Source: Mucilaginibacter sp. dw_454
Lineage (GTDB): Bacteria > Bacteroidota > Bacteroidia > Sphingobacteriales > Sphingobacteriaceae
DNA length: 64,000 nucleotides
Assembly: GCF_018449775.1 (NCBI RefSeq)
Contig: NZ_JAAVVB010000001.1
Coordinates: forward strand, 248,001 to 312,000
Direction: 5' to 3'
Shown here: positions 37,386 to 46,054 of the stretch, piece by piece
Layout: each line of letters begins with the position of its first letter
Position numbering within the stretch: the first letter of the stretch is position 1
Translations under genes and position numbers: made by a program
Notes under the pieces: model-generated
Databases searched by the model: none
What the model saw: the letters and a program-made list of their open reading frames with translations, nothing else
What the model was told of the DNA's origin: nothing

Positions 37386-37979
37386 CTACCCCTTAACCCA
37401 CATTTTCAATACCCTGCTATAGGAATTATCCACTAATTGATACGATGCCGGTATTTGTTTATCCGGCGCATGATAAGTGACCAGCCTGGTGCCTGCCTGC
37501 CGGCTGCTGAGCATATCATGAATGAACTCGGTATAATGGTTGTAAAGCTCAAAAGAGGTCCTTACTGAGTAGTCGATGCGGCTGCCGGGCTCTATATTTT
37601 CATAGAAAGAATTATAGAAATAAAAATGGTCGTAATGGTCATAGTCCAGTTCGGTCAGGTTCCCATGGCTAAAGTGAACATTGTCCGCGCCAACCTGTTC
37701 TTGTGCAACTTGGGCATGATGGAATAGTTCCTTGCGCTGTTCAATTCCAAAAAAATCGGTATTGGGATGATACACGCCCGCTGCGATGCAAAATTTACCG
37801 ACCCCGCTGCCAATGTCTAAAACGCGTGCCCCGGGGCTGGCCAGGTAATTGCTGGCCTCCAATGCGATGTCAAGGGCGGTCCAGTGCATCTGGGACAGTT
37901 CCCGGATATGCTGCGGGTATAAGGTATCAAAGGCGGCGTCTTTTCGGAAATAGGAAATATTGATGGTATCGCTATACAT
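37386..37979 (-). CDS. Class I SAM-dependent methyltransferase (tandem copy 1)
   Basis: A 197-residue Rossmann-fold methyltransferase. The SAM-binding motif I is VLDIGSGVGKF, preceded by ARVLDIGSG; the acidic loop FFGIEQRKE follows. It is a close paralog of the next gene upstream (38008); both share the DAAFDxLYPxH and FYFYNSFYENI segments that are specific to this pair, so they arose by duplication. The substrate is unknown; it may be a lipid or small molecule made with the nearby synthase. Confidence 0.85.
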   Translation of the reverse strand: MYSDTINISYFRKDAAFDTLYPQHIRELSQMHWTALDIALEASNYLASPGARVLDIGSGVGKFCIAAGVYHPNTDFFGIEQRKELFHHAQVAQEQVGADNVHFSHGNLTELDYDHYDHFYFYNSFYENIEPGSRIDYSVRTSFELYNHYTEFIHDMLSSRQAGTRLVTYHAPDKQIPASYQLVDNSYSRVLKMWVKG

Positions 37980-38007
37980 TGGCTATAATTCTCAGCTTAA
38001 AATTTAT

Positions 38008-38673
38008 TTATTCCCTGATCCATAAGCGGAGCAGGGTGCCGAATGACTGATCGGCTTGTTTAAAATCATTCGGTAAGATCTCACCGAGGCTCTGATAGGT
38101 GACTACCCGGGTACCAGGGGGCTTATCTTTGAGTACGGACTGCAAATACCGGGTATAATAATCATAGAGGCTGTAGGACGTTTCAATCGTATCGTCGATA
38201 GCATTCTCCCGGTCGATGTTCTCATAAAAGGAGTTATAGAAATAGAAATGATCAAATTCATGGAAGTTGACCTGCGTGATATTCGCATGGATAAAGCTGG
38301 CGTTGTCCAGCCCGAGATATTTTTTGGCGATCCTGGCGTAATGCACCAGTTCATGCCTTTGTTCCACCCCAAAGTACTCGGAATCGGGATAGTGGTGGGC
38401 GCCCACCATGCAAAATTTTCCGATGCCGCTGCCGATGTCCAGGATCCTGGCCCCCTTGACATTTAAATATTCTGCTGCCTTCTTCGCAACAGCCAGCGGG
38501 GTCCACTGTCTCAGGGACATTAATTGGAAATGTTCGGGATACAACCAGTCGAACGCTGCATCGTTGCGGAAGAAACAAGCCGCGGGGTTGATTTTTTTTA
38601 AGGGTGCGATGATGTTGCGTTGACGGGCTTCCGGTTCAGGCGGGAAAAGAGAGTATGGGTAAGCGTTGATCAC
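38008..38673 (-). CDS. Class I SAM-dependent methyltransferase (tandem copy 2)
   Basis: A 221-residue methyltransferase, motif I ILDIGSGIGKF, with the paralog-specific blocks DAAFDWLYPEH and FYFYNSFYENI. It has about 25 extra N-terminal residues compared with copy 1. The start is unusual: the strong -7 element TATCTTTG (38684-38677) is followed three bases later by GTG at 38673, so I chose that codon (leaderless); a TTG at 38679 lies inside the -7 element. It heads the operon that ends with the second synthase. Confidence 0.8.
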   Translation of the reverse strand: MINAYPYSLFPPEPEARQRNIIAPLKKINPAACFFRNDAAFDWLYPEHFQLMSLRQWTPLAVAKKAAEYLNVKGARILDIGSGIGKFCMVGAHHYPDSEYFGVEQRHELVHYARIAKKYLGLDNASFIHANITQVNFHEFDHFYFYNSFYENIDRENAIDDTIETSYSLYDYYTRYLQSVLKDKPPGTRVVTYQSLGEILPNDFKQADQSFGTLLRLWIRE

Positions 38674-38676
38674 CTT

Positions 38677-38765
38677 CAAAGATACCCGGTGTCTGCGTAC
38701 CCCGCACCGGAATAAATCAGTGAAGAAGCTGATATTTATCAGTTTTTAATATTATCGTAACTTTG
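38677..38765. promoter_or_regulatory. Divergent promoter with one FNR-type box before the CRP-family gene and methyltransferase operon
   Basis: Box TGATATTTATCA (38730-38741). On the left, a perfect -7 TATCTTTG starts at 38684, exactly 57 bp away (activating geometry). On the right, a perfect -7 TAACTTTG starts at 38758, 28 bp away, so the box overlaps the expected -33 region (repressing geometry). Both starts are nearly leaderless. Confidence 0.65.
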
Positions 38766-38769
38766 CGCC

Positions 38770-39477
38770 ATGAGCTTATCAGGAATATTTCCTATCGACC
38801 GTTGGAATTTTACTACCCAATCGATCTTAAACGTTCTTTCAGCGGAGGATTATAACTTGTTAATCAGCAACCAAAGCGATTACCGCTACCAAAAAGGAGA
38901 GGTGATCTTCCGCGAGGGTGCATTTCCATCCGGGATTTTTTTAGTCAGAAGCGGCCAGGTTAAAAAATACAAGGTGGATCAGATCGGTAAGGAGCAGATT
39001 ATTTACGTTGCCAATCAGGGGGAGCTCATTGGCTATCATGCGGTGCTTTCCGAAGAACGTTACCCGGATTCCGCGGCTGCCATGGAAGAAAGCCTGGTAT
39101 CCTTTATTCCCAAAGAAGATTTCACCGCGGCCTTACAGCGCTCCCCGCTTTTTATGCAAAGACTCTTAAAGGCGCTGAGTCATGAATTTACGGTGCTGGC
39201 CAATAGCATCTCCGTTTTTGCGCAGCGCACCGGCCCGGAGCGCCTGGCGATCGCGCTCATTGTGCTGCGGGAGAAAGCCAAGGACGGGCAAACTCCCGAC
39301 CAGGATATCGTATTGAACATATCCCGTTCAGACCTCGCCAATATTGCCGGGATTGCACAGGAAAACGTTATCCGCTTGCTCAAGGAATTTAAAACCGAGG
39401 GTATACTGGAAACCGACGGCCGTAAAATATTGATCAGGGATATCAAACTACTGGTTAAAAGGGCCAATTACCGGTAA
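38770..39477 (+). CDS. CRP/FNR-family transcription factor without cysteines
   Basis: A 235-residue regulator: cyclic-nucleotide-binding-like domain (about 20-140) and a CRP-type winged helix-turn-helix (about 165-225). The recognition helix reads QENVIRLL, with Glu and Arg in CRP/FNR positions but Ile where FNR has Ser. There is no cysteine in the whole chain, so it cannot hold an FNR iron-sulfur cluster; it may sense a ligand or act constitutively. An FNR-type box overlaps its promoter, suggesting autorepression or repression by the REC-CRP protein. ATG 38770 lies four bases after the -7 element. Confidence 0.88.
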   Translation: MSLSGIFPIDRWNFTTQSILNVLSAEDYNLLISNQSDYRYQKGEVIFREGAFPSGIFLVRSGQVKKYKVDQIGKEQIIYVANQGELIGYHAVLSEERYPDSAAAMEESLVSFIPKEDFTAALQRSPLFMQRLLKALSHEFTVLANSISVFAQRTGPERLAIALIVLREKAKDGQTPDQDIVLNISRSDLANIAGIAQENVIRLLKEFKTEGILETDGRKILIRDIKLLVKRANYR

Positions 39478-39508
39478 CGCGCCGGGTTTGCCGGCAGACA
39501 GGAAACCG

Positions 39509-39928
39509 CTAATCCGTTAAAAGCTTGTATTCATGCATAACGCGCTTAACCTGGGTAAATAACGCTTTTTTAACCTCCTGGTATTCCTGGTTAAGATTGA
39601 CCATCAGGTCGGCCAAGCCGTTATTTTCGGTCAGCAGGTATGAAATATCCTCCGGCGTAACGTTTTCAGCTATCGCGGTTAAACGATCCAGTTGTTCCCT
39701 GCACCGCACAGCCGCTTCGTGCATATCCAGTTGCAGCCCTAAAATTTGATCGTCAATAGCCTTCAGCGTTTCGCCGGCTACCTTTCCGGTCAGGCGAATC
39801 AAATAATCGCGCTGTAGCTGGAGTAAAAAATCAGTTTCTATTTGAAAGAATTCCAAATCGCTGGTCCAGCGTTTGGCCAGTGTGTGGTATTGTTCCGCAC
39901 GGTCGGACATTTCGGTTAAATTTTCCAT
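39509..39928 (-). CDS. Coiled-coil protein, paralog of 5608-6012
   Basis: A 139-residue, almost wholly helical protein with heptad-like leucines and no membrane segment. It shares with the product at 5608 the W-x-S-D-x-x-F block (AKRWTSDLEFFQIETDFLLQL) near residues 18-40 and a similar length, but is otherwise diverged. The family is unknown. It converges with the CRP-family gene. I did not find a clear box directly upstream; the SHOCT gene lies 98 bp before it on the same strand and may be co-transcribed. Confidence 0.7.
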   Translation of the reverse strand: MENLTEMSDRAEQYHTLAKRWTSDLEFFQIETDFLLQLQRDYLIRLTGKVAGETLKAIDDQILGLQLDMHEAAVRCREQLDRLTAIAENVTPEDISYLLTENNGLADLMVNLNQEYQEVKKALFTQVKRVMHEYKLLTD

Positions 39929-40026
39929 TTTGGTGAGTTTTGTAGATAAGTAGATGTTACCTGCGTCTTGTGATCCTCCATTGGATGAGTAACGGGCTAT
40001 TGGTTAAATAAAGTTGGGTTTAAGGT

Positions 40027-40254
40027 TCAACTCCTCCTGATCAATTCCATTTCAATGATCTTTTTCCTTTCATTGTATTCTTCAGCGCCGATTTCGCCGG
40101 CAGCATAGCGCTTAAGCAAAATAGCTAAAGGGCCGTCCTTTTTATTTCGCTGACCGGGGATATCGTAAGGGATGGCGAATATCCAAACCAGCATTAAAAT
40201 CCATAAAAACCACCAGATGAGGTCCATACCCCAATAATTCATTGTATACATCAT
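40027..40254 (-). CDS. Small membrane protein with a SHOCT domain
   Basis: A 75-residue protein: an N-terminal membrane helix rich in Trp (residues 6-28, YWGMDLIWWFLWILMLVWIF) and a C-terminal SHOCT motif (short C-terminal domain; LKRYAAGEIGAEEYNERKKIIE). SHOCT domains occur as tails of many membrane proteins, with unclear roles. It has one of the best double-box promoters of the regulon. An alternate start at the next ATG, 3 bases later, is equally possible. Confidence 0.8.
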   Translation of the reverse strand: MMYTMNYWGMDLIWWFLWILMLVWIFAIPYDIPGQRNKKDGPLAILLKRYAAGEIGAEEYNERKKIIEMELIRRS

Positions 40255-40307
40255 GACCGTATGTTGTTTATTTTTTAATGACTTAATTCAAGCCATTGTG
40301 CGTACTA

Positions 40308-40372
40308 CAAACTTGCAAACAAATCGGTCATCAGGTAATGACGCCGGTCATGATCCGCCATGATCGTGGTCA
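40308..40372 (-). promoter_or_regulatory. Tandem FNR-type boxes and promoter for the SHOCT gene
   Basis: On the minus strand, boxes TGACCACGATCA (40372-40361) and TGACCGGCGTCA (40350-40339) are 22 bp apart. The -7 CAAGTTTG starts at 40315, exactly 57 and 35 bp from them. Confidence 0.7.
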
Positions 40373-40395
40373 GTTTTAAATTGCTGATCGTCGCG

Positions 40396-42189
40396 TTAAT
40401 CAAATTGCCCGTTGTAGAGTTCAAAATATTTTCCCTGCAATTTTAACAGGGTTTCGTGGCTGCCCCGTTCGATGATCTCTCCGTTTTCGAGCACCAGGAT
40501 TTCATCCGCGTTACGGACAGTGGACAGGCGGTGGGCGATCACAAAGCTGGTCCGGCCTTTCATCAACTGGTCCATACCCTGCTGGATGATCAGTTCGGTA
40601 CGGGTGTCGATGGAGCTAGTCGCCTCATCCAGGATCAGAATGGCCGGTTTGGCTACGGTGGCCCGTGCGATATTCAGTAATTGGCGTTGCCCCTGGCTCA
40701 GGTTGCCGCCATCGTTTTGTAGTACCGTATCATAACCCTTAGGCAATCTTCGAATGAAGGAATCGGCGCCGGCAAGGACAGCTGCGGCAATAACGTCCTG
40801 GTCTGTGGCTTCCAATCTGCCGTAACGGATATTTTCCAGTACCGTACCCGTAAACAGGTGCGTGTCCTGCAAGACAATAGCCATGCATCTGCGTAAATCG
40901 GCTCTTTGGATATGTTTGATCGCAATACCGTCAATCGTGATTTGCCCGGCCTGGATGTCATAGAACCTGGGCAGCAGGTTCATGATCGTGGTTTTACCCG
41001 CGCCGGTGGAGCCGACCAGGGCGATCTTTTGACCGGGTTTCGCGGTGATGCTGATATGCCTGAGCACCGTTTTGCCAGCATCATAACCAAATGTCACCGC
41101 CTTAAATTCCACCTCGCCTTTTACATTCGCCAAGGTTACGGCCTCAGGCGCATCGCTGGTTTCCGGCACTTCGTCCATGATCTGGAAAATGCGTTCCGCG
41201 CCGGCCAACGCGGCCTGCAGGCTGTTATACTGACCGGAGATCTCATTGACAGGACGGCCAAATTGCCGGGAGTATTGCAGGAAGGCGGCTAAGCCACCCA
41301 GGTCAAAGCCTCTTAAAATAGCGAGCAAACCGCCTACCGTTGCCGTCAGCGCAAAATTGATCGTGTTCAGGTTCTGGATCACCGGCTGCATCACCCCGGA
41401 GTATAATTGTGCCTGCGTAGCTTTATCGCGCAGATCATAATTCAGCTTTTCAAATTCGGTTTCAGCCATGGCCTCGTAGCAAAACACCTTGACCACTTTT
41501 TGCCCGGTGATCATTTCTTCAATGTAGCCATCAGCAGCGCCTAAAGCGGCCTGCTGCGTCGTAAAAAAACCTTTGCTTTTACCGATGATCTTCGCGGCAA
41601 CCAATAACATGAGCGGTACGATGACCAGAGTGACCAAGGTGAGCAACGGACTGATATACAACATCAGCGCGAAAATGCCCAGCAGCGTGATCGTACTGGT
41701 CAATAGCTGCAGGATGCTGGTATTCAGCGAATCGCTCACATTATCCACATCATTGGTAAACCGGCTCATCAGATCGCCGTGATTGTGCGTATCAAAGAAT
41801 TTCAGCGGCAAAGATTGCAGTTTGCTGAACAAGTCCGCGCGGATCACGCTGATGGTTTTTTGCGCCACCACGATCATCAGCCGGTTCAGCCAGATACCCG
41901 CGACAGCGCCAATACCGTAAATGGTTAATAACAGCACCACCATCCGGATCAGCCCGGGGATATCGCGCGGGATGATAAAATTATTGATGATCGGACGCAA
42001 TAAATAAGAACCGAGCAGCGTAGTGGTGATATTGAGGAGGAGCAGGAAAAGAATTAAAAATAAGGCTCCTCTTTGCCGGCTCAGGTAGCGCCATAAACGC
42101 AGCATGACCTGCCATGCATTTTTTGGCTTCTCGACGAAAATATGCCCGCGCCTGCCTGGCAAACCGGCTGGTTGGATCGCTGCTTTCAT
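40396..42189 (-). CDS. ABC exporter subunit (catalytically competent half)
   Basis: A 597-residue type IV ABC exporter: six membrane helices (about 35-330) and a nucleotide-binding domain. Walker A GSTGAGKTT, signature LSQGQ, Walker B ILILDEATSS with the catalytic Glu, and switch His in IAHRLST are all intact. It overlaps the partner gene by 4 bp, so the two form a heterodimeric multidrug- or lipid-type exporter. The substrate is unknown. Confidence 0.92.
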   Translation of the reverse strand: MKAAIQPAGLPGRRGHIFVEKPKNAWQVMLRLWRYLSRQRGALFLILFLLLLNITTTLLGSYLLRPIINNFIIPRDIPGLIRMVVLLLTIYGIGAVAGIWLNRLMIVVAQKTISVIRADLFSKLQSLPLKFFDTHNHGDLMSRFTNDVDNVSDSLNTSILQLLTSTITLLGIFALMLYISPLLTLVTLVIVPLMLLVAAKIIGKSKGFFTTQQAALGAADGYIEEMITGQKVVKVFCYEAMAETEFEKLNYDLRDKATQAQLYSGVMQPVIQNLNTINFALTATVGGLLAILRGFDLGGLAAFLQYSRQFGRPVNEISGQYNSLQAALAGAERIFQIMDEVPETSDAPEAVTLANVKGEVEFKAVTFGYDAGKTVLRHISITAKPGQKIALVGSTGAGKTTIMNLLPRFYDIQAGQITIDGIAIKHIQRADLRRCMAIVLQDTHLFTGTVLENIRYGRLEATDQDVIAAAVLAGADSFIRRLPKGYDTVLQNDGGNLSQGQRQLLNIARATVAKPAILILDEATSSIDTRTELIIQQGMDQLMKGRTSFVIAHRLSTVRNADEILVLENGEIIERGSHETLLKLQGKYFELYNGQFD

Positions 42190-43913
42190 GATACCAGTTG
42201 CTGAGAGTGATAGATTTCCTGGTAAACCGGACTCGATTTTAATAGCTCATCATGTGAACCACTGCCGATGATCGCGCCGTCGTCCAGCAGGATGATCCGG
42301 TCCGCCGATTTGATAGAGCTAAGCCTTTGGGTAATAATAAAAGTGGTGGTCCCCTTCAGGTGCGTGCTGAACGATGACCTGATCCGGGCCTCGGTGGCCG
42401 TGTCCACCGCGCTGGTGCTGTCATCCAGGATAAGGATAGCTGGCTTTCTCAGGATGGCTCTGGCGATACAGATCCGTTGTTTTTGCCCGCCGGACACATT
42501 GATGCCGCTTTGCCCCAGCACCGTTTCGTAGCCTTTGGGAAAGGTTATGATAAAATCATGGGCCTGTGCATCCTTGGCGGCTGAGATAATTTCCTCATCG
42601 GTAGCCTGCGGGTTGCCCCATTTCAGGTTCTGTTTGATCGTTCCTGAAAATAATTCGTTTTGTTGTAGCACCAGCTTCAGGTTATTCCGCAGGTTAGGCA
42701 GAGTATAATCGCGGACATCAACATCATCGATCAATACCTGTCCCTTGCTCACATCATACAGCCTCGGGATCAGTTGCACCAGGGTGCTTTTGGCCGCGCC
42801 GGTCGCGCCGATAATGGCGACGGTTTCACCCGCGTTAACCACGAGATTGATATCTTTGAGTACATAGGCCTCCGCATCGGGATGGTATTTAAAGGAAACG
42901 TTCTTAAATTCGACTTTGCCTTTTTGAACCAGCAGGTCTTTCTCCTTTGCCTCAGGCGAATCGACAATATCGACCGTGGTGTTCAATATTTCCAGGATAC
43001 GGTCAGAAGATGCCCGCGCTCTGGAAAAAGTCATGATGGTCATGGAAAGCATCATCAGCGACATCAGGATCTGGGTGATATAGGTGATAAACGACATGAG
43101 CTGCCCGACCTGGAAGGAACCCGAAATGATCGCGTTGCCGCCGAACCAAACGATAGCGACGATGGAAATATTCATCACCAGTTGCATGACCGGCAGGATC
43201 ATCACCACCATACCCGAGGCTTTGACCGCCATTTCCCGCAATTCATCATTGGTACGGCCGAATTTTTTCTTTTCAAAATCTTCCCGGACAAATGATTTGA
43301 CCACCCGTACATTGACCAGGTTTTCCTGTACCACGGCGTTTACCTTATCCAGCCTGCGCTGCATCTGCTCAAAATAAGGAAAGCCTTGATGCAGGATGAT
43401 ATACATGCTGATTCCTAACACCGGGATGGCCACGGCAATGACCAGGGCCAGCTGCGCGTTGATGCTGACAGCAATTACGACCGCAAAGAGCAGCATTAAT
43501 GGTGCCCGGATCAGTAAGCGTAAAGACATCATGATCACTTCCTGAACGATATTCACGTCGTTGGTCAGCCTTGTGGTAAGCGATGCCGAACTGAACTTGT
43601 CCAGGTTGGAAAAAGAGAATTCCTGTATTTTTTTAAACAGCCCTTTCCTTACTTCGGCAGCGAAACCCACCGAAGCATGGGAAGAATAATAGATATTGCC
43701 GACATTGGCGGCAATAGCGATGATGGACAAAACCAGCATCAGGCCACCGGTTTGCAGGATATAGTGCAGGTTTTTGTGCCCCACGCCGACATCTACGATC
43801 TTTGACATCAGGTCGGGCTGTACAATTTCACAGGCGACGTCGATGATGACCAGCAAGGGCGCCAGGATCAGGGCTTTTTTATAAAGCAGAAAAAAGGGAA
43901 AGTATTTTTTCAT
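42186..43913 (-). CDS. ABC exporter subunit (degenerate ATP-site half)
   Basis: A 575-residue type IV ABC exporter half. In the NBD the Walker A is GATGAAKST (Gly to Ala in GxxGxGK), the Walker B is ILILDDSTS (Asp for the catalytic Glu), and the switch His is Gln (TQRLSS). Asp and Gln replacements are the usual marks of the degenerate site in heterodimeric exporters such as TM287/288; the Walker A change is an additional deviation. It lies 10 bp after the ADH gene on the same strand. Confidence 0.92.
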   Translation of the reverse strand: MKKYFPFFLLYKKALILAPLLVIIDVACEIVQPDLMSKIVDVGVGHKNLHYILQTGGLMLVLSIIAIAANVGNIYYSSHASVGFAAEVRKGLFKKIQEFSFSNLDKFSSASLTTRLTNDVNIVQEVIMMSLRLLIRAPLMLLFAVVIAVSINAQLALVIAVAIPVLGISMYIILHQGFPYFEQMQRRLDKVNAVVQENLVNVRVVKSFVREDFEKKKFGRTNDELREMAVKASGMVVMILPVMQLVMNISIVAIVWFGGNAIISGSFQVGQLMSFITYITQILMSLMMLSMTIMTFSRARASSDRILEILNTTVDIVDSPEAKEKDLLVQKGKVEFKNVSFKYHPDAEAYVLKDINLVVNAGETVAIIGATGAAKSTLVQLIPRLYDVSKGQVLIDDVDVRDYTLPNLRNNLKLVLQQNELFSGTIKQNLKWGNPQATDEEIISAAKDAQAHDFIITFPKGYETVLGQSGINVSGGQKQRICIARAILRKPAILILDDSTSAVDTATEARIRSSFSTHLKGTTTFIITQRLSSIKSADRIILLDDGAIIGSGSHDELLKSSPVYQEIYHSQQLVS

Positions 43914-43923
43914 GAATGAGCCT

Positions 43924-44943
43924 TCACATTACCAGTACGACCGCGCCTTGTACTGAACCTCCCCGTACAGCTGCCAATGCTTCATTGGCCTCATGCAGCG
44001 GGAATAATTTGGTTTCCGTCTTCACCGGCACCTGTGATGCCAAAGCTATAAATTCTAAACCGTCTTTCCGGGTGAGATTGGCCACCGAACGGATCATTCT
44101 TTCTCCCCATAAAAGTTCGTAGGAAAACGATGGGATATCACTCATATGGATTCCGCCGCAAACAACGCTGCCTCCTTTGTCTGTATACTTCAATGCTTGG
44201 GTAACCAACGATCCGACAGGCGCGAAAATGATCGCCGCATCCAACAGTTCCGGCGGGGATGCGGTCGAATCGCCCGACCATTCCGCGCCCAGCGCCGTTG
44301 CGAAAAGCTGTGCGTCCCGGTCCCCGTTTTTGGTAAAGGCGTATATTTTTTTACCCTGGTGCAAGGCGACCTGGATCAGGATATGCGCGGCTGCGCCAAA
44401 TCCGTAAATACCCAGCCGGTCAGCGTGCGGCCCCGCCATTTTATAGGAGCGGTAGCCGATCAGGCCCGCGCAAAGCAGCGGCGCCCCCGACGGGTTCCCA
44501 TACCTGGCCGGCATGGAAAAGCAAAAGTCTTCAAAAGCGACTGTATATTCGGCGTAACCGCCGTCAAGAGTATAACCGGTAAAGAGCGCATTTTCACATA
44601 GGTTCTCTTGTTCCCTCCGGCAATATTTACATTGTCCGCAGGTATAAGCCAGCCAGGGGATGCCTACCAGGTCACCGATTTTAAATTTTGAAGCTGTTGT
44701 TCCCAGCTGTACGATCTTACCTATAATTTCATGACCGGGGATCAGCGGCAGTTTTGGTTGCGCCAGTTCACTGTCCATGATATGCAGATCGGTCCGGCAA
44801 ACGCCGCAGGCGATGATCTTCACCAATACCTGCCTGGCGGCGGGCACCGGTATGGGGATCGTTTTTAATCGTAAGGGTTGCCCGGGGACTTCCATCACCA
44901 TGGCGCTCATGGTGCGATCGGTAATCGTTTGCTTAGTACTCAT
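43924..44943 (-). CDS. Zinc-dependent alcohol dehydrogenase family protein
   Basis: A 339-residue medium-chain dehydrogenase. Catalytic zinc motif CGVCRTDLHI, GHEIIGKIVQ, and a structural cluster CGQCKYCRREQENLC are present; the NAD-binding segment is GIYGFGAAAHILI. It differs clearly from the 12745 ADH, resembling the long-branch group of Bacteroidota zinc alcohol dehydrogenases. It may reduce a different aldehyde. It lies in a long minus-strand run from the Usp gene at 48940 down to the ABC exporter. Confidence 0.9.
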   Translation of the reverse strand: MSTKQTITDRTMSAMVMEVPGQPLRLKTIPIPVPAARQVLVKIIACGVCRTDLHIMDSELAQPKLPLIPGHEIIGKIVQLGTTASKFKIGDLVGIPWLAYTCGQCKYCRREQENLCENALFTGYTLDGGYAEYTVAFEDFCFSMPARYGNPSGAPLLCAGLIGYRSYKMAGPHADRLGIYGFGAAAHILIQVALHQGKKIYAFTKNGDRDAQLFATALGAEWSGDSTASPPELLDAAIIFAPVGSLVTQALKYTDKGGSVVCGGIHMSDIPSFSYELLWGERMIRSVANLTRKDGLEFIALASQVPVKTETKLFPLHEANEALAAVRGGSVQGAVVLVM

Positions 44944-44991
44944 GGTAACGTTACTACATGTGGAAGCCGGTTTTGTGACGACCGGCCTTTG

Positions 44992-45378
44992 TTATGCTCC
45001 CGATTTGTTTTTAAGAACTTTTATTTCTTCTTTTTCTTTAACAATATCCTGGCGGATCAATCCGAATAAGCTCATGTAGGCGTTGGCGACGTACACCAGC
45101 GCAAAGCCCGCGATCAGGTAGCCTGCCCAGTTATCCATGAGCAGCTTGTAGCCCGTCAGGCAAAGAAACAGGATGGTCACATAATGACTAAAGCAGTACT
45201 CACAGGTAAACAAGTAGAAGAACTTTCGCTCCACTAATGATTTACCTTCCTGGCTGCGCCGGGTACAGTATTCCCGGGGTTCCCGGAACACTTCTTCATG
45301 CGTCACCGTCCAGGCGATGCAGGCGATCGGGATAGCCAGCAAAAAAAGCCAGCTGATCTGTAGGGTTAAGGTCATCAT
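44992..45378 (-). CDS. Membrane protein of unknown function with a CxxC motif
   Basis: A 128-residue protein with three or so membrane segments and a motif FTCEYCFSHY between segments 1 and 2. The tail is charged (VKEKEEIKVLKNK). CxxC-H in a membrane protein may bind metal or a thiol, but no family is recognised. It lies 3 bp from the BON gene and is presumably co-transcribed. Confidence 0.6.
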   Translation of the reverse strand: MMTLTLQISWLFLLAIPIACIAWTVTHEEVFREPREYCTRRSQEGKSLVERKFFYLFTCEYCFSHYVTILFLCLTGYKLLMDNWAGYLIAGFALVYVANAYMSLFGLIRQDIVKEKEEIKVLKNKSGA

Positions 45379-45381
45379 GGT

Positions 45382-46041
45382 TTAATCTTTTAAATCGATG
45401 ACCAGCTCATTCGCGACGGCTACAACACCCGGCGCGTTCCAGGCCATCCGTTCCGCTTCCTCTTTCTGGTACCAGGAATTGACCACGCCGCTGAGCGTTA
45501 CGGCATGCTCTGTTACATAGACCTGTATATCCTGGTCATAAAGGGACGCGCTTCGCCTGAACGCACGCTGGACATCTTCCTGTTCCAGCTCATCCGGGCT
45601 TTCAGGTTGTATCCGGATATCATTGGTGAACACTTTGACACCATCCAGGTGCCTGACCGCATTTCTTGCCGCCTCTTTCTGATAGTTCCAGGGAACATTG
45701 CCGGTTAAGGTAACCCAACCGTTTTCCACGGTCACTTTTATCCGGTCATGAGGAACCTGGCCATCTTTTTTCAAGGCTTGGATGGCCTCCATGGCAATTT
45801 CCTGATCGCTCCGGTCCGTCTCATTGATAAACTGGACGGCTATCTTTTCTACGACTGCCTTTACGCCGGTGACGCCTTTAGCCACTTCTTCAGCCTTTGA
45901 TTTTTTAAGGTAGCCGTCCACTACGCCGGTCAGGGTGGCCACCCCGTCGGTAACATTTACGGCAATTTTAGTGTCTTTCAACAGGGGCTCCCAATGGATG
46001 GCCTCCTGAATGTCGTTTGCGATATCCTGGTTGGTTTTCAT
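45382..46041 (-). CDS. Three-BON-domain protein
   Basis: A 219-residue protein with three BON domains (about residues 5-70, 78-145 and 150-218), each with the V.V.DGVATLTG.V-like strand pattern. No signal peptide is seen with the chosen start MKTNQD at 46041, so it is probably cytoplasmic. BON domains bind phospholipid or act in stress protection (as in OsmY, which is periplasmic). It follows the 46055 gene with a 13-bp gap. Confidence 0.85.
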   Translation of the reverse strand: MKTNQDIANDIQEAIHWEPLLKDTKIAVNVTDGVATLTGVVDGYLKKSKAEEVAKGVTGVKAVVEKIAVQFINETDRSDQEIAMEAIQALKKDGQVPHDRIKVTVENGWVTLTGNVPWNYQKEAARNAVRHLDGVKVFTNDIRIQPESPDELEQEDVQRAFRRSASLYDQDIQVYVTEHAVTLSGVVNSWYQKEEAERMAWNAPGVVAVANELVIDLKD

Positions 46042-46054
46042 ATGCATTTTAGTT

